From assembly GCA_028095925.1 (NCBI GenBank), contig JAOHCW010000006.1, positions 1 through 57,973 of the forward strand: a stretch of DNA of 57,973 nt, read 5' to 3'. Below are positions 8,912-18,398 of this stretch, one piece after another. Each line of letters opens with the position of its first letter. The first letter of the stretch is position 1. Position numbers and translations under genes: made by a program. The notes beneath the pieces were generated by a model. It did no database searches, was not told where the DNA came from, and saw only the letters and a program-made list of their open reading frames with translations. The stretch is from Aquiluna sp. GTDB lineage: Bacteria > Actinomycetota > Actinomycetes > Actinomycetales > Microbacteriaceae.

Positions 8912-9469
8912 CTAAAGACCTAAATCACTCAGCGAGAGTGCCGAGTAATACGCATAGCCAGCTGATTCTATAGCCGCCCGAGCACCCGTATCACGATCTA
9001 CGACAGTGGCAACAGCAAGCACCTCGGCCCCGGCCTCCTCGGCAGCCTTTGCGGCTGTCAAAGGGGAGCCTCCGGTCGTGGAAGTGTCCTCAAGAATCAC
9101 GACTTTACGGCCCTGAATCTCAGGCCCCTCGACCTGGCGAGCCATGCCGTGCTTCTTCGCTTCCTTTCGAACCACAAACGCGTCCAGCTGCAAGCCTCTG
9201 GCGCTGGCCTGATGAAGCATCGCACTCGCCACCGGGTCCGCGCCCATGGTCAAGCCACCAACTGCATCGGGCTTTAGGCCCGCCTCAGCCAAGAGATCGA
9301 GCATCACCTTGCCCACCAAAACCGCAGCCTCGTGATGCAGGGTGGCTCTTCGCAGGTCGACGTAGTAGTCAGCCTCAATGCCAGAGGAAAGGGTCACCTT
9401 TCCATGCACCACCGCCAACTTGGCAACCAATATGGCCAGCTGGGTCTTGTCTTGGGAGCTACCACTCAT
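8912..9469 (-). CDS. pyrE: orotate phosphoribosyltransferase
   Basis: Converts orotate and PRPP to OMP in pyrimidine synthesis. The PRPP-binding motif VVILEDTSTTGGSP is at about residues 123-136 and the flexible-loop Lys cluster (RKEAKKHG) at 101-108. The length of 185 is normal. ATG at 9469 has TAAACT at -12 to -7 and no SD, so the mRNA should be leaderless; the -10 box overlaps that of the divergent xth gene. It is followed by the MFS gene, possibly as an operon. Confidence 0.95.
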   Translation of the reverse strand: MSGSSQDKTQLAILVAKLAVVHGKVTLSSGIEADYYVDLRRATLHHEAAVLVGKVMLDLLAEAGLKPDAVGGLTMGADPVASAMLHQASARGLQLDAFVVRKEAKKHGMARQVEGPEIQGRKVVILEDTSTTGGSPLTAAKAAEEAGAEVLAVATVVDRDTGARAAIESAGYAYYSALSLSDLGL

Positions 9470-9472
9470 AGT

Positions 9473-9478
9473 TAGAGT
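9473..9478 (+). promoter_or_regulatory. leaderless -10 box TAGAGT for xth
   Basis: TAGAGT at -12 to -7 of the GTG start at 9485. Overlaps by three bases the opposing -10 box of pyrE. Confidence 0.62.
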
Positions 9479-9481
9479 TTA
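9476..9481 (-). promoter_or_regulatory. leaderless -10 box TAAACT for pyrE
   Basis: On the minus strand TAAACT sits at -12 to -7 of the pyrE ATG (9469). The whole divergent intergenic space is 15 bp. Confidence 0.62.
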
Positions 9482-9484
9482 GGA

Positions 9485-10264
9485 GTGGAAATTGCTACCT
9501 GGAACGTCAACTCGGTCAGAGCTAGGGCTCAGCGAGTAACTCAGTTCTTGGAGCGCACCCATGTAGACGTGCTGGCAATGCAGGAAATCAAGTGCAAGCC
9601 CGAGCAGTTCCCCTACGCAGACTTTGAAGCCATTGGCTACGAGGTCATCGCCCACGGCCTAAACCAGTGGAACGGTGTCGCCTTTGCCTATAAAAAAGAC
9701 CTAGAGCCAACAGACATCGAGACTTCCTTTCCGCAGCAGCCGCATTTCAAGGACTCTCTCGAGGCGAGGGCGCTGGGTGCGACATTTGGCGATATCAGGA
9801 TCTGGAGCCTCTATGTCCCGCACGGCAGGGGTCTTGATGACCCGCACATGGACTACAAGCTTGAGTTTTTAGAGCGCCTCGGATCTCACGTTGCCGAGGA
9901 GCTGGAGGAAGACCCGAGCAGCCAGATTGCACTGGTGGGTGATTTCAACATCGCACCCCTTGATTCCGATGTCTTCAACGTCGGGTTCTTTGACACCCAC
10001 GTCTCTCAACCGGAGCGCGATGTGTTCGATGTCTTTGAGCAGATTGGCTTCACCGACCTGCACCGCAAGTTTGTCCCCGAGGGCTATACCTATTGGGACT
10101 ACAAAGACCTCAGGTTCCCAAGAAATGAAGGCATGCGAATCGACTTCATTCTCAGCTCCCCCGAGCTAACCGAAAGAATCACAGCCGGGAGTATCGAAAG
10201 AGACGAGCGCAAGGGCGAGGGGCCAAGCGATCACGTACCGGTTATAGCTTCGATTTCTAGCTGA
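9485..10264 (+). CDS. xth: exodeoxyribonuclease III
   Basis: AP endonuclease / 3'-5' exonuclease of base excision repair. The 259-residue protein begins exactly at the family N-terminus (EIATWNVNSVRAR), with catalytic Glu34 in MQEIKC, GDFNIAP (Asp, Asn) in the centre and the C-terminal SDHVPV His. The start is GTG at 9485; the only purine-rich sequence overlaps the start codon, so leaderless translation is likely. The 3' end overlaps the convergent alkD-like gene by eight bases, placing two base-damage repair genes tail to tail. Confidence 0.95.
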   Translation: MEIATWNVNSVRARAQRVTQFLERTHVDVLAMQEIKCKPEQFPYADFEAIGYEVIAHGLNQWNGVAFAYKKDLEPTDIETSFPQQPHFKDSLEARALGATFGDIRIWSLYVPHGRGLDDPHMDYKLEFLERLGSHVAEELEEDPSSQIALVGDFNIAPLDSDVFNVGFFDTHVSQPERDVFDVFEQIGFTDLHRKFVPEGYTYWDYKDLRFPRNEGMRIDFILSSPELTERITAGSIERDERKGEGPSDHVPVIASISS

Positions 10265-10964
10265 GCCAGTGATCGCGCTCTTCCCTGCTCATCTTCTCAA
10301 TCGAATACCTCAGCATTGTTCTGGGCATTGTTGCGGCGTGAGCATCCAGAAAGCGCCTGAGCGCAGCTAGGTCCTTCTTGCCGGCCTCTCTTAGCATCCA
10401 GCCGGAGGCCTTGTGAATCAGGTCATGCTCATGCCCCACTAGATGTTCAACAATCGCGAACGTCGGCTCGAGCTCGTAGTGCCGCTGGAGCGCGTAGTTG
10501 AACATGATGGCTACTCGCTGCTTCCAAAGGTCGCCGGTGTCAGCGAACGCAACTAAATAAGCGACTACATCCTCCTTGCCAACGAGGTGAGCCCCGAGGT
10601 AGGGCGCTGAGCAGTCAACCAGGTCCCAGTTATTTACCCTTCCCGCATCAAGTAGTTCAAGGTAGAAATCAAAGAGCTGGTCCTTTTCCTCCTCGGACCT
10701 AGCTGATTTGTATCTGCCAACAAGAATTGCCAGTGCGCAAAACCGTTCCTCATGGAAGCTGCCCATGGCAAGCTTTCTGATTTCCTCCAGCGGAAGTGCC
10801 TTGAACTGCTTTGCAACCGAGCGCGTCTGGGGGACTCTGAGCCCAAGAAACTCATCTCCCTCGCCATACTCTCCAGGACCGGTCTTGAAAAACCACTGCT
10901 GGGTGAGCACCATCTGAGGATCGCCGAGCTTTCTAAGCTCTTGCGAAACCTTAGACGCTTGCAT
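10257..10964 (-). CDS. DNA alkylation repair protein (AlkD-like HEAT glycosylase)
   Basis: Protein of 235 residues of the DNA_alkylation family: HEAT-like helical repeats that excise N3/N7-alkylated purines. Typical segments are the N-terminal [28 protein letters not shown] in the middle and [14 protein letters not shown] near the C-terminus. It overlaps the end of clpB by 14 bases and so is the last gene of the heat-shock operon unless an internal promoter exists. Confidence 0.9.
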   Translation of the reverse strand: MQASKVSQELRKLGDPQMVLTQQWFFKTGPGEYGEGDEFLGLRVPQTRSVAKQFKALPLEEIRKLAMGSFHEERFCALAILVGRYKSARSEEEKDQLFDFYLELLDAGRVNNWDLVDCSAPYLGAHLVGKEDVVAYLVAFADTGDLWKQRVAIMFNYALQRHYELEPTFAIVEHLVGHEHDLIHKASGWMLREAGKKDLAALRRFLDAHAATMPRTMLRYSIEKMSREERDHWLS

Positions 10965-13119
10965 CTTCTCTCACGCTTTCGACCAGCAATGCCTGGCCGT
11001 CCGCAGAGACATCAACCCGAACGAAACTGCCATCCTCAACTTCGCCAGCCAGCAGAAGATTCGCGAGTTTGTCGTCGATCTCTCTTTGCATCAGCCTTCT
11101 AAGTGGCCTTGCCCCATAGACGGGGTCATAGCCATGCTCCGCCAGCCACAACCTTGCTGCCGGCGTGACTCCGAGAGTTATCCTCTTGGCCTCAAGCCTC
11201 ACCATCAATCTCTCAACCTGCAGATCGACAATCGAGCCAAGCTCTTCCTTGCTCAAGGCATCGAAGATCACAACATCGTCTAGTCGGTTAAGAAACTCTG
11301 GCTTGAATGAGGTGCGGACCATCTCCATCACAGCTTCACGTCGCTGTGAGTCGTTTAGGTCCTCTGCAATTAGGAACTGCGAACCGAGGTTCGAGGTCAT
11401 AATCAGAATCACGTTTCTAAAGTCAACGGTTCGACCTTGGCCGTCAGTGAGCCTGCCGTCATCAAGAACCTGAAGCAGCACGTCGAAGACTTCGGGGTGG
11501 GCCTTTTCAATCTCATCCAGCAGCACCACCGAATACGGCCTGCGCCTAATAGCCTCGGTCAACTGACCGCCCTCGTCATAACCGACGTATCCCGGAGGGG
11601 CTCCAATAAGCCTGCTAACGCTGTGTTTCTCGCCGTATTCGCTCATGTCAATGCGAACCATGGACTTCTCGTCATCAAATAAAAACTCAGCGAGAGACTT
11701 GGCAAGCTCGGTCTTTCCAACACCAGTTGGACCAAGGAACATAAATGAGCCTGTTGGACGATCCGGATCTGAGATGCCAGCTTTTGATCGGCGGACGGCA
11801 TCGCTAACAGCCTTGACCGCCTTCTTCTGACCAATCAGTCGCTTACCGAGCTCCGCCTCAAGCTGCAGCAGCTTCTGAGATTCGCCAGCGAGCAATCTTC
11901 CTGTTGGGATGCCAGTCCAGGCCGAAACCACTGCCGCAATCTCGTCCTCGGAGACCTGCTCACCGACCATGCGCTCACGAGGCTGAGAGTCTTGGCTCTC
12001 TGCGTCTTGGAGCTGCTTCTCAAGTTGTGGAATTTCGCCATAGAGCAGCTTGGATGCCTGCTCCAGGTTTGCCTCACGCTGAGCCTTCTCAGCAGCAACT
12101 CTGGCGGCATCTAGCTTGGTCTTGAGCTCACCAATTTTGTTAAGCTCGCTGCGCTCTGACTCCCAGCGTTGATTTAGACCATCGAGTCGCTCTTGCTTTT
12201 CAGCCAGGTCCTCCTGAAGTTTTTCAAGTCGCTGCTTAGAGGCCTCGTCCTTTTCCTTCTTGAGTGCAAGCTGCTCGAGCTTGAGCCTGTCCACCTGACG
12301 CCTAAGCTCATCTATCTCGACAGGTGCTGAGTCAATCTCCATGCGGAGTCTCGATGCGGCCTCATCGACCAGATCTATTGCCTTGTCTGGCAGCTGTCGG
12401 CCTGTGATGTAGCGGCTAGATAATGCGGCGGCTGCCACAAGCGCGCTGTCGGCAATGGTGACTTTGTGGTGGGCCTCATAGCGCTCTTTAAGCCCGCGCA
12501 AGATAGCAACGGTGTCCTCAACTGAGGGCTCACCCACATAGACCTGCTGGAACCTGCGCTCCAGAGCGCTGTCCTTCTCAATTCGTTCGCGGTACTCATC
12601 AAGTGTTGTTGCCCCAATGAGTCTTAGCTCACCGCGAGCAAGCATTGGCTTGAGCATGTTTGAGGCGTCCATCGAGCCATCGGCTGCGCCCGCGCCAACA
12701 AGAGTGTGAAGCTCATCAATGAAAGTAATGACGCCACCCTCAGCCTCTTGAATCTCCTTCAAGACGGCCTTCAGTCGCTCCTCGAATTCACCACGGAACT
12801 TTGAACCCGCGACCATCGCACTTAGGTCAAGGCTAATAAGGGTCTTGTCCTTCAAGCTCTCCGGGACATCTCCGGCAACAATGCGCTGGGCAAGGCCCTC
12901 TACAACTGCCGTCTTACCAACGCCAGGTTCACCAATGAGCACGGGGTTGTTCTTTGTCCTCCTGGAGAGCACCTGGCTCACTCGCCGAATTTCGCTATCT
13001 CTTCCGATAACGGGGTCGAGCTTGCCCGCCCTGGCCTGAGCCGTCAGGTCAATACCAAACGCCTCAAGGGCTTTTACCTGTTCTTGCGGCTGTTGCTGTT
13101 GCATTAGCGCCTCCTCCAT
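10951..13119 (-). CDS. clpB: ClpB-type disaggregase lacking the N domain
   Basis: AAA+ chaperone that rescues aggregated proteins with DnaK. Two nucleotide-binding domains are present (Walker A GEPGVGKT at residues 63-70 and GPTGVGKT near 460), and the middle coiled coil lies between about 270 and 390 (rich in Glu/Lys/Gln). Full ClpB has about 860 residues; this one has 722 because the N-terminal Clp_N repeats are absent: NBD1 begins almost at once after a Gln-rich leader. The ATG overlaps hspR by 16 bases, ruling out a longer in-frame start. Part of the HspR operon. Confidence 0.93.
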   Translation of the reverse strand: MEEALMQQQQPQEQVKALEAFGIDLTAQARAGKLDPVIGRDSEIRRVSQVLSRRTKNNPVLIGEPGVGKTAVVEGLAQRIVAGDVPESLKDKTLISLDLSAMVAGSKFRGEFEERLKAVLKEIQEAEGGVITFIDELHTLVGAGAADGSMDASNMLKPMLARGELRLIGATTLDEYRERIEKDSALERRFQQVYVGEPSVEDTVAILRGLKERYEAHHKVTIADSALVAAAALSSRYITGRQLPDKAIDLVDEAASRLRMEIDSAPVEIDELRRQVDRLKLEQLALKKEKDEASKQRLEKLQEDLAEKQERLDGLNQRWESERSELNKIGELKTKLDAARVAAEKAQREANLEQASKLLYGEIPQLEKQLQDAESQDSQPRERMVGEQVSEDEIAAVVSAWTGIPTGRLLAGESQKLLQLEAELGKRLIGQKKAVKAVSDAVRRSKAGISDPDRPTGSFMFLGPTGVGKTELAKSLAEFLFDDEKSMVRIDMSEYGEKHSVSRLIGAPPGYVGYDEGGQLTEAIRRRPYSVVLLDEIEKAHPEVFDVLLQVLDDGRLTDGQGRTVDFRNVILIMTSNLGSQFLIAEDLNDSQRREAVMEMVRTSFKPEFLNRLDDVVIFDALSKEELGSIVDLQVERLMVRLEAKRITLGVTPAARLWLAEHGYDPVYGARPLRRLMQREIDDKLANLLLAGEVEDGSFVRVDVSADGQALLVESVREDASV

Positions 13120-13514
13120 AAAACTACTGAGCCCGACTTCTCGGGCCTCTGTCCCGGGTTCAGGCGAATAACACCCTGATCTCCGGCTGCGAATACCCGA
13201 TTACCGGGTTGGCTCATGAGTTGGTCTGCGAGCTCTCGCTCGAGATCACGAACGCGAGACTTGAGGCTCACGTTCTCGTTTACTAGTTCGAGGACCCTGC
13301 GTATACCCTCGAGGGAAACTCCCTCGGCACTTAGCTTGGCGACCTCTCTCAGCTTCGCCACATCCTGCATGGTGTAGCGGCGGGAGCGTCCCTGGGTTCT
13401 CGTTGGAGAGACCAGGCCCATGCGGTCATACTGCCTGAGGGTCTGCGGGTGCATGCCGGAGAGCTCGGCCGCTACCGAGATCACAAACAGTGGTGTGTTC
13501 TCATCTAGCTCCAT
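13104..13514 (-). CDS. hspR: heat shock repressor HspR, MerR family
   Basis: Represses the dnaK operon by binding HAIR inverted repeats, with DnaK as co-repressor in Streptomyces and mycobacteria. 136 residues: the MerR winged helix-turn-helix ([30 protein letters not shown]) at about 12-55, then a helical dimerisation region ([12 protein letters not shown]). AGGAGGAG is eight bases before the ATG. It is encoded inside the operon it should control; two matching operators lie upstream of dnaK. Confidence 0.95.
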   Translation of the reverse strand: MELDENTPLFVISVAAELSGMHPQTLRQYDRMGLVSPTRTQGRSRRYTMQDVAKLREVAKLSAEGVSLEGIRRVLELVNENVSLKSRVRDLERELADQLMSQPGNRVFAAGDQGVIRLNPGQRPEKSGSVVLWRRR

Positions 13515-13522
13515 GGCTCCTC

Positions 13523-14437
13523 CTAAAGTGTTCCCGCCCTAGAAATCAAATCCTGACGAGGATTCTCGTCCGGTAGCTCCGCATCAAACTGCTCCAGAAG
13601 CTTCTTGGCCTTTGCAGGAAGGTGTCCTGGGACCATTACCTCCACCGTTGCCAGCAGGTCACCCTGCCGAGAGCCAAACTGGACTCCCTTGCCTTTAACT
13701 CTGAGAGTCCTGCCGTTGGGTGTTCCAGGGGCGACCTTCAGCTTCACTGGCTCTCCGCCGAGAACGGGGACCTCGATGGTTGCGCCAAGTGTTGCCTCGG
13801 CGTAGGTAACCGGAACCGAAACCCTGATGTTGTCGCCATCGCGAGTAAAGACCGCGTGCGGCTTCACCTTGATGGTCACAACAAGATCTCCAGCCGGTCC
13901 ACCATTGGGCGAAGGTTGACCCTTGCCCTTGACCTTGAGCTTCTGGCCGTCCTGAATTCCTGCCGGCACTTTCACGCTCACCGACTCATTTCTGAGGTTG
14001 AGTTTGACTGTGGTGCCGTTGACGGAGTCGATGAAATTTATCGAAGCCGTGGTGCTCAAATCCTGACCCCGCTGGGGGCCAAAGCCTCCGAATCCACCAA
14101 AGCCTGGGAATCCTCCGCCCTGAAAACCGCCACCTCCAAAGAGGTTGCTGAAGACATCTTCAAAGCCGGCTCCCTGGCCTCCAGCCTGGAAGCGAGCGCC
14201 GCCACCCATGGCCCTGATTGCGTCATACTCCCTGCGCTGTTCAGCATCGGAGAGCACGTCATAGGCCTCGGAGATGTCCTTAAACCTGGCCTCCGCTGGC
14301 GCATCGCCTGGATGCAGATCGGGGTGGTTGTCCTTCGCAAGCTTGCGGTAGGCCTTCTTCAGATCTGCATCAGAGACGTCCTTGGAGACTCCAAGGATTT
14401 TGTAGAAGTCCTTTTCAATCCAGTCTTGTGACGCCAT
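13523..14437 (-). CDS. dnaJ: DnaJ/CbpA-type co-chaperone without zinc finger
   Basis: J-domain protein stimulating DnaK ATPase. J domain at about residues 9-72 with HPD at 38-40, a long Gly/Phe region (about 78-118, FGGGGFQGGGF...), then two DnaJ_C beta-barrel domains. The CXXCXGXG zinc-finger repeats of classic DnaJ are missing entirely, so it is class II (CbpA-like) although it sits in the dnaJ operon position. 304 residues. A strong SD (AGGAGG) precedes the ATG. Confidence 0.93.
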   Translation of the reverse strand: MASQDWIEKDFYKILGVSKDVSDADLKKAYRKLAKDNHPDLHPGDAPAEARFKDISEAYDVLSDAEQRREYDAIRAMGGGARFQAGGQGAGFEDVFSNLFGGGGFQGGGFPGFGGFGGFGPQRGQDLSTTASINFIDSVNGTTVKLNLRNESVSVKVPAGIQDGQKLKVKGKGQPSPNGGPAGDLVVTIKVKPHAVFTRDGDNIRVSVPVTYAEATLGATIEVPVLGGEPVKLKVAPGTPNGRTLRVKGKGVQFGSRQGDLLATVEVMVPGHLPAKAKKLLEQFDAELPDENPRQDLISRAGTL

Positions 14438-14453
14438 CTAACACACCTCCTAA

Positions 14454-15005
14454 TTACTTATCCGCAGGAACCGAGACCGCAACCTTCGCAGGTCTAAGCA
14501 GCCTGTCCCCAACCATGTAGCCAAGCTCGATGACATCTGCAATCACCGGCTCTGTTACTTCCTCACTCGGATTCTGAACCAGAGCCTCGTGCTTCTCTGG
14601 GTCAAAGGCTTCGCCCTTCTCACCAAATGCACTCAGCCCAAACTTCTCACCCGCGGCCCTGAGCTTCTGCGCGATGGCGGCCATTGGCGTGCCATCCTGC
14701 AGATCTCCATGAGCCTCGGCCCTGGTCAGATCGTCCATGGCTGGGAGGAAAGCCCTGATTGCCTCAGCAACCGCGAGCTGCCTCTCAACGCCCCGATCTC
14801 TTTCAACCCTGGCTCTGTAGTTGACGAAGTCAGCCTGAAGTCGCTGCAGGTCCTGAAAGATCTCCAGCTCGCGATCGATGGCATCCTTATCGCCCTCGTC
14901 GCTGGCTTCCTCCGAGACCGCTTCGGTCTCTTCGAGAGCCTCTTCAGCCTCAGCGCTCTCCTGAGGCTCCTTGGCAGGCTCCTCTGGAAGGTTCTCCTCT
15001 GGCAT
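14454..15005 (-). CDS. grpE: nucleotide exchange factor GrpE
   Basis: Exchanges ADP for ATP on DnaK. 183 residues: an acidic disordered N-terminus of about 40 residues (Glu-rich), a long coiled-coil helix (LEIFQDLQRLQADFVNYRARVERDR) and the C-terminal beta-wing domain (GYMVGDRLLRPAKVAV). The ATG shares one base with the dnaK stop (TAATG), so the two are translationally coupled. Confidence 0.96.
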   Translation of the reverse strand: MPEENLPEEPAKEPQESAEAEEALEETEAVSEEASDEGDKDAIDRELEIFQDLQRLQADFVNYRARVERDRGVERQLAVAEAIRAFLPAMDDLTRAEAHGDLQDGTPMAAIAQKLRAAGEKFGLSAFGEKGEAFDPEKHEALVQNPSEEVTEPVIADVIELGYMVGDRLLRPAKVAVSVPADK

Positions 15006-16861
15006 TACTTCTTGTCCTCAGACTCTGAGTCATCCTTTGACTCTTCCTCGTCGACAACCTCGGCATCGACAACGTCCTCATCGGAGGCCTCTGCCTGCTC
15101 CCCTTCGGCTGGCTGAGCGGCATAGATTGCCTCTCCCAGCTTCTGGGAGCTGGTGGTCAGCTTCTCCTGAGCGCTCTTCACTGCCTCAATGTCCTCGCCA
15201 GCCAAAGCCGTCTTTAGCGCATCGACGTCTGCCTGAACCTCAGTCTTGATCTCCTCGGAGAGCTTGTCATCGTTGTCCTTGATGAGCTTCTCGGTTGAAT
15301 AGGCCATCTGCTCGGCCTGGTTGCGAGTCTCTGCCTCTTCGCGACGGGTCTTGTCCTCCGCGGCGTGCTCCTCGGCGTCCTTGACCATGCGCTCGATGTC
15401 CTCTTCGCTCAGCGAAGAACCACCGGTGATAGTCATTGACTGCTCTTTGCCAGTGCCCTTGTCCTTTGCGGAAACGTGAACGATTCCATTGGCGTCGATG
15501 TCAAAGGTGACCTCAACCTGTGGGATGCCACGTGGTGCTGGGGCAATGCCGGTTAGCTCGAAGTTTCCAAGGCTCTTGTTGTCCCTAGTGAACTCACGCT
15601 CACCCTGAAAGACCTGAATCGAAACAGATGGCTGGTTGTCATCAGCAGTTGTGAAGGTCTCGCTTCGCTTAGTTGGAATCGCGGTGTTGCGCTCGATGAG
15701 CTTGGTCATGATGCCACCCTTGGTCTCAATACCCAGGGAAAGTGGTGTGACGTCAATAAGCAGCACGTCCTTACGCTCACCCTTGATGACACCTGCCTGC
15801 AGAGCCGCTCCAACAGAGACAACCTCGTCAGGGTTCACACCCTTGTTTGGCTCCTTGCCGCCAAGCAGCTTGGTAACTAGCTCGTTTACAGCTGGCATGC
15901 GGGTCGAACCACCCACCATGACAACGTGAGCGATATCGCCGACCTTTACACCGGCTTCCTTGATTACGTCCTCGAATGGCTTGCGGGTGCGCTCGAGTAG
16001 GTCTGAGGTCAGTGACTCAAACTGGGCACGAGTTATGGTTTCGTCGAGGTTTGCAGGTCCCGACTCGGTCAAAGACAGGTATGGAAGCTGAATCTGGGTC
16101 GAGGTCGACTGGCTTAGCTCCTTCTTTGCCTGCTCGGCAGCCTCCTTGAGGCGCTGCAGTGCGATCTTGTCCGAAGACACGTCTACACCCGAGGTCTCCT
16201 TGAACTGCTTCACCAGGTGGTCAACGACCCGCTGGTCCCAGTCATCTCCACCGAGACGGTTGTCACCGGAGGTTGAACGAACCTGAATGGTCGAGAACTC
16301 GTCGTCCTTGCCAACTTCCAATAGCGAAACGTCAAACGTTCCACCACCTAGGTCAAACACCAGAATGAGCTCGTCTTCCTTGCCCTTGTCTAGGCCATAG
16401 GCCAGAGCTGCAGCGGTTGGCTCGTTGATGATACGCAGCACGTTTAGGCCCGCAATCTCGCCGGCTTCCTTGGTTGCCTGACGCTCGGCGTCGTTGAAGT
16501 AGGCGGGGACGGTAATGACTGCGTCGGTGACGGACTCACCTAGGTAGGTCTCAGCGTCGCGCTTGAGCTTCATCAGGATGCGAGCGGAGATCTCCTGTGG
16601 GGTGTACTCCTTCTCGTCGACCTTGAACTTCCAGTCGGTTCCCATGTGGCGCTTCACCGAGCTAACGGTGCGGTCAACGTTGGTTACCGCCTGACGCTTT
16701 GCGGTTTCGCCAACCAGGATGTTGCCATCCTTTGTGAATGCAACCACCGAAGGGGTGGTCCTGAATCCTTCTGCGTTTGCAATGACCTTCGGCTCGCCAG
16801 CCTCCAGCACGGTTACCGCGCTGTTGGTGGTTCCTAGGTCGATACCTACTGCTCTACCCAT
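15005..16861 (-). CDS. dnaK: molecular chaperone DnaK (Hsp70)
   Basis: ATP-dependent Hsp70, 618 residues. The N-terminal [11 protein letters not shown] phosphate loop, the [14 protein letters not shown] signature and the substrate-binding domain from about residue 380 are all canonical; the C-terminus is an acidic tail ([14 protein letters not shown]). AGGAGA lies seven bases before the ATG. First gene of dnaK-grpE-dnaJ-hspR-clpB(-alkD), under two HAIR-type operators. Confidence 0.98.
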   Translation of the reverse strand: MGRAVGIDLGTTNSAVTVLEAGEPKVIANAEGFRTTPSVVAFTKDGNILVGETAKRQAVTNVDRTVSSVKRHMGTDWKFKVDEKEYTPQEISARILMKLKRDAETYLGESVTDAVITVPAYFNDAERQATKEAGEIAGLNVLRIINEPTAAALAYGLDKGKEDELILVFDLGGGTFDVSLLEVGKDDEFSTIQVRSTSGDNRLGGDDWDQRVVDHLVKQFKETSGVDVSSDKIALQRLKEAAEQAKKELSQSTSTQIQLPYLSLTESGPANLDETITRAQFESLTSDLLERTRKPFEDVIKEAGVKVGDIAHVVMVGGSTRMPAVNELVTKLLGGKEPNKGVNPDEVVSVGAALQAGVIKGERKDVLLIDVTPLSLGIETKGGIMTKLIERNTAIPTKRSETFTTADDNQPSVSIQVFQGEREFTRDNKSLGNFELTGIAPAPRGIPQVEVTFDIDANGIVHVSAKDKGTGKEQSMTITGGSSLSEEDIERMVKDAEEHAAEDKTRREEAETRNQAEQMAYSTEKLIKDNDDKLSEEIKTEVQADVDALKTALAGEDIEAVKSAQEKLTTSSQKLGEAIYAAQPAEGEQAEASDEDVVDAEVVDEEESKDDSESEDKK

Positions 16862-16898
16862 TGTGGTTTCTCCTATTTGTTCAAACCTTTTGACTCAA

Positions 16899-16919
16899 CT
16901 TGAGCCAACTGCACTCAAG
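16899..16919 (-). promoter_or_regulatory. HAIR operator 1 (HspR site)
   Basis: Inverted repeat CTTGAGC - 7 bp - ACTCAAG, matching the HAIR consensus CTTGAGT-N7-ACTCAAG with one mismatch. It is 38 bp upstream of the dnaK start. Confidence 0.85.
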
Positions 16920-16961
16920 TTTCAGTTATGTCAACACGATTGTCAAGTATTTATTCCAAAA

Positions 16962-16982
16962 CTTGAGCGAAGTTCACTCATG
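16962..16982 (-). promoter_or_regulatory. HAIR operator 2 (HspR site)
   Basis: Second repeat CTTGAGC - 7 bp - ACTCATG, two mismatches to the HAIR consensus, 63 bp (six helical turns) from the first. Between the two are two TTGACA hexamers on the minus strand (16941-16946 and 16929-16934) that could serve as -35 boxes. Confidence 0.75.
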
Positions 16983-17040
16983 TTTTAGATATTCACCGAC
17001 TCGTCACCAATTCATTGGCCACCATGAGCTCTAAAAGGAC

Positions 17041-17046
17041 TACTCT
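17041..17046 (+). promoter_or_regulatory. -10 box TACTCT
   Basis: TACTCT at -13 to -8 of the ATG at 17054; it supports this start over the upstream TTG (17015) and ATG (17024). Confidence 0.45.
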
Positions 17047-17053
17047 CAACCTC

Positions 17054-18373
17054 ATGAGCAATGACGCTGTTGAAACTAAGAAGCCTCGTGGCACATTTGC
17101 CTGGGCACTATGGGACTGGGCAGAACAGCCTTTCCCCACTATCTTTTCCACCTTCATCTTCCCGATCTACATCACAAGCGCTGCGTTTGGTCCCGAGGAA
17201 GACACCTCCAGGGCACTGGGTCTAGCTGCCACCATCGCCGGTATTGCAGTTGCGATTGTCGCTCCGGTGTTCGGGCGAAGGAGCGACGAAGCCGGTCGGA
17301 GGAAGTTCTGGCTATTTATAAACACCTTGATCCTCTCGGGAGTAATGGCAAGCCTGTTCTTTATTGAGCCAAACCCGCAGATGCTCTGGATTGGTCTGAT
17401 CATCTTCTCCTTCGGTGGTTTTGTTCAGGAGATAGCGTTCATCAACTACTACGCCATGCTCAAACAGGTTTCGAAACCGAGCAACATAGGCAAGGTCTCG
17501 GGCTTTGCCTGGGGGCTTGGCTATATCGGTGGCATCTTGCTGCTACTTGTCTCTCTGGTTGGGTTTGTGCAGACCGAGACTCCCTGGTTTGGCATCCCCC
17601 TAGATGACGCGTTGAATGTCAGGGCGGTATTCCTCTTCAGCGCAATCTGGTTCCTGGTCTTCTCAATTCCCCTTTTCCTCACGGTTCCAGAGGTAAAAGC
17701 AAAGCCGGACCGCGTCAAAGAAAACATCGTCGAGAGCTACTTCAAGCTCTGGGCCCAGCTCAAGTCCCTATACAGGCAGGCCCCTGAGACCCTTAAGTTC
17801 CTGATCGCGAGTGCGATTTATCGAGATGGTCTCTCTGGTGTGTTTGCATTTGGTGGAGCCCTCGGAGCTCTCGCCTTTGGCTTTGAGCTGGCAGAGGTGA
17901 TTCTGTTTGGCATTGCAGCAAACATCACCGCCGGTGTCGGGGCGATGGTTGGTGGGTTCTTCGACGACAAGATTGGCGGCAAGCGCACCATCATGATCTC
18001 GCTGATTGGCCTCACGGTCGCGGGCTTTGGAGTCTTCCTGTTCGCATCACTTGGACCAATCACCTACTGGATAGGTGGACTAATCCTCACGCTCTTCGTT
18101 GGGCCTGCCCAGGCCGCCTCGAGGGCTTTCGTCGCTAAGTTCACCCCCGAGGGTCGCGATGGCGAGGTAATGGGCCTCTACATGACCACGGGTCGCGCGG
18201 TTAGCTTCCTAAGCCCAATGCTCTGGACTGCCTCAATCTCGTTAGCTCTCACCTTTGGCTACACAAACGCCGAGGCCACGGTCTGGGGAATTCTGGGTCT
18301 AATGGTTGTTCTAGTTGCCGGAATCCTGCTGCTTTGGAGAGTTAGCCCCAACCCGCAGGTTATTAGCGACTAA
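17054..18373 (+). CDS. MFS transporter, UMF1/Atg22-like
   Basis: Major facilitator permease with about 12 helices, 439 residues from the chosen start. The N-terminus (FAWALWDWAEQPFPTIFSTFIFPIY) is the hallmark of the UMF1 (Atg22-related) family; the GRRSDEAGRRKFW loop follows helix 2. Substrate unknown, possibly amino acids or small metabolites. Start 17054 fits the family boundary and a TANNNT box at -13; a longer frame begins at 17015. Divergent from dnaK. Confidence 0.85.
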   Translation: MSNDAVETKKPRGTFAWALWDWAEQPFPTIFSTFIFPIYITSAAFGPEEDTSRALGLAATIAGIAVAIVAPVFGRRSDEAGRRKFWLFINTLILSGVMASLFFIEPNPQMLWIGLIIFSFGGFVQEIAFINYYAMLKQVSKPSNIGKVSGFAWGLGYIGGILLLLVSLVGFVQTETPWFGIPLDDALNVRAVFLFSAIWFLVFSIPLFLTVPEVKAKPDRVKENIVESYFKLWAQLKSLYRQAPETLKFLIASAIYRDGLSGVFAFGGALGALAFGFELAEVILFGIAANITAGVGAMVGGFFDDKIGGKRTIMISLIGLTVAGFGVFLFASLGPITYWIGGLILTLFVGPAQAASRAFVAKFTPEGRDGEVMGLYMTTGRAVSFLSPMLWTASISLALTFGYTNAEATVWGILGLMVVLVAGILLLWRVSPNPQVISD

Positions 18374-18374
18374 T

Positions 18375-18391
18375 TTCTACAACCTGTAGAA
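18375..18391 (+). promoter_or_regulatory. BlaI-type operator
   Basis: Perfect 7-3-7 inverted repeat TTCTACA-ACC-TGTAGAA, with the TACA/TGTA core typical of BlaI/MecI operators. It overlaps the probable -10 box of the blaI-like gene, so binding would block its own promoter. Confidence 0.75.
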
Positions 18392-18392
18392 T
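18387..18392 (+). promoter_or_regulatory. leaderless -10 box TAGAAT
   Basis: TAGAAT at -12 to -7 of the ATG at 18399, inside the right arm of the operator. Confidence 0.6.
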
Positions 18393-18398
18393 TACTGC

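Noticed and set aside
13622..14431. 269-codon open frame on the plus strand
   Set aside because: It is exactly antisense to dnaJ, has no family resemblance and no SD; it reflects codon bias of the real gene.
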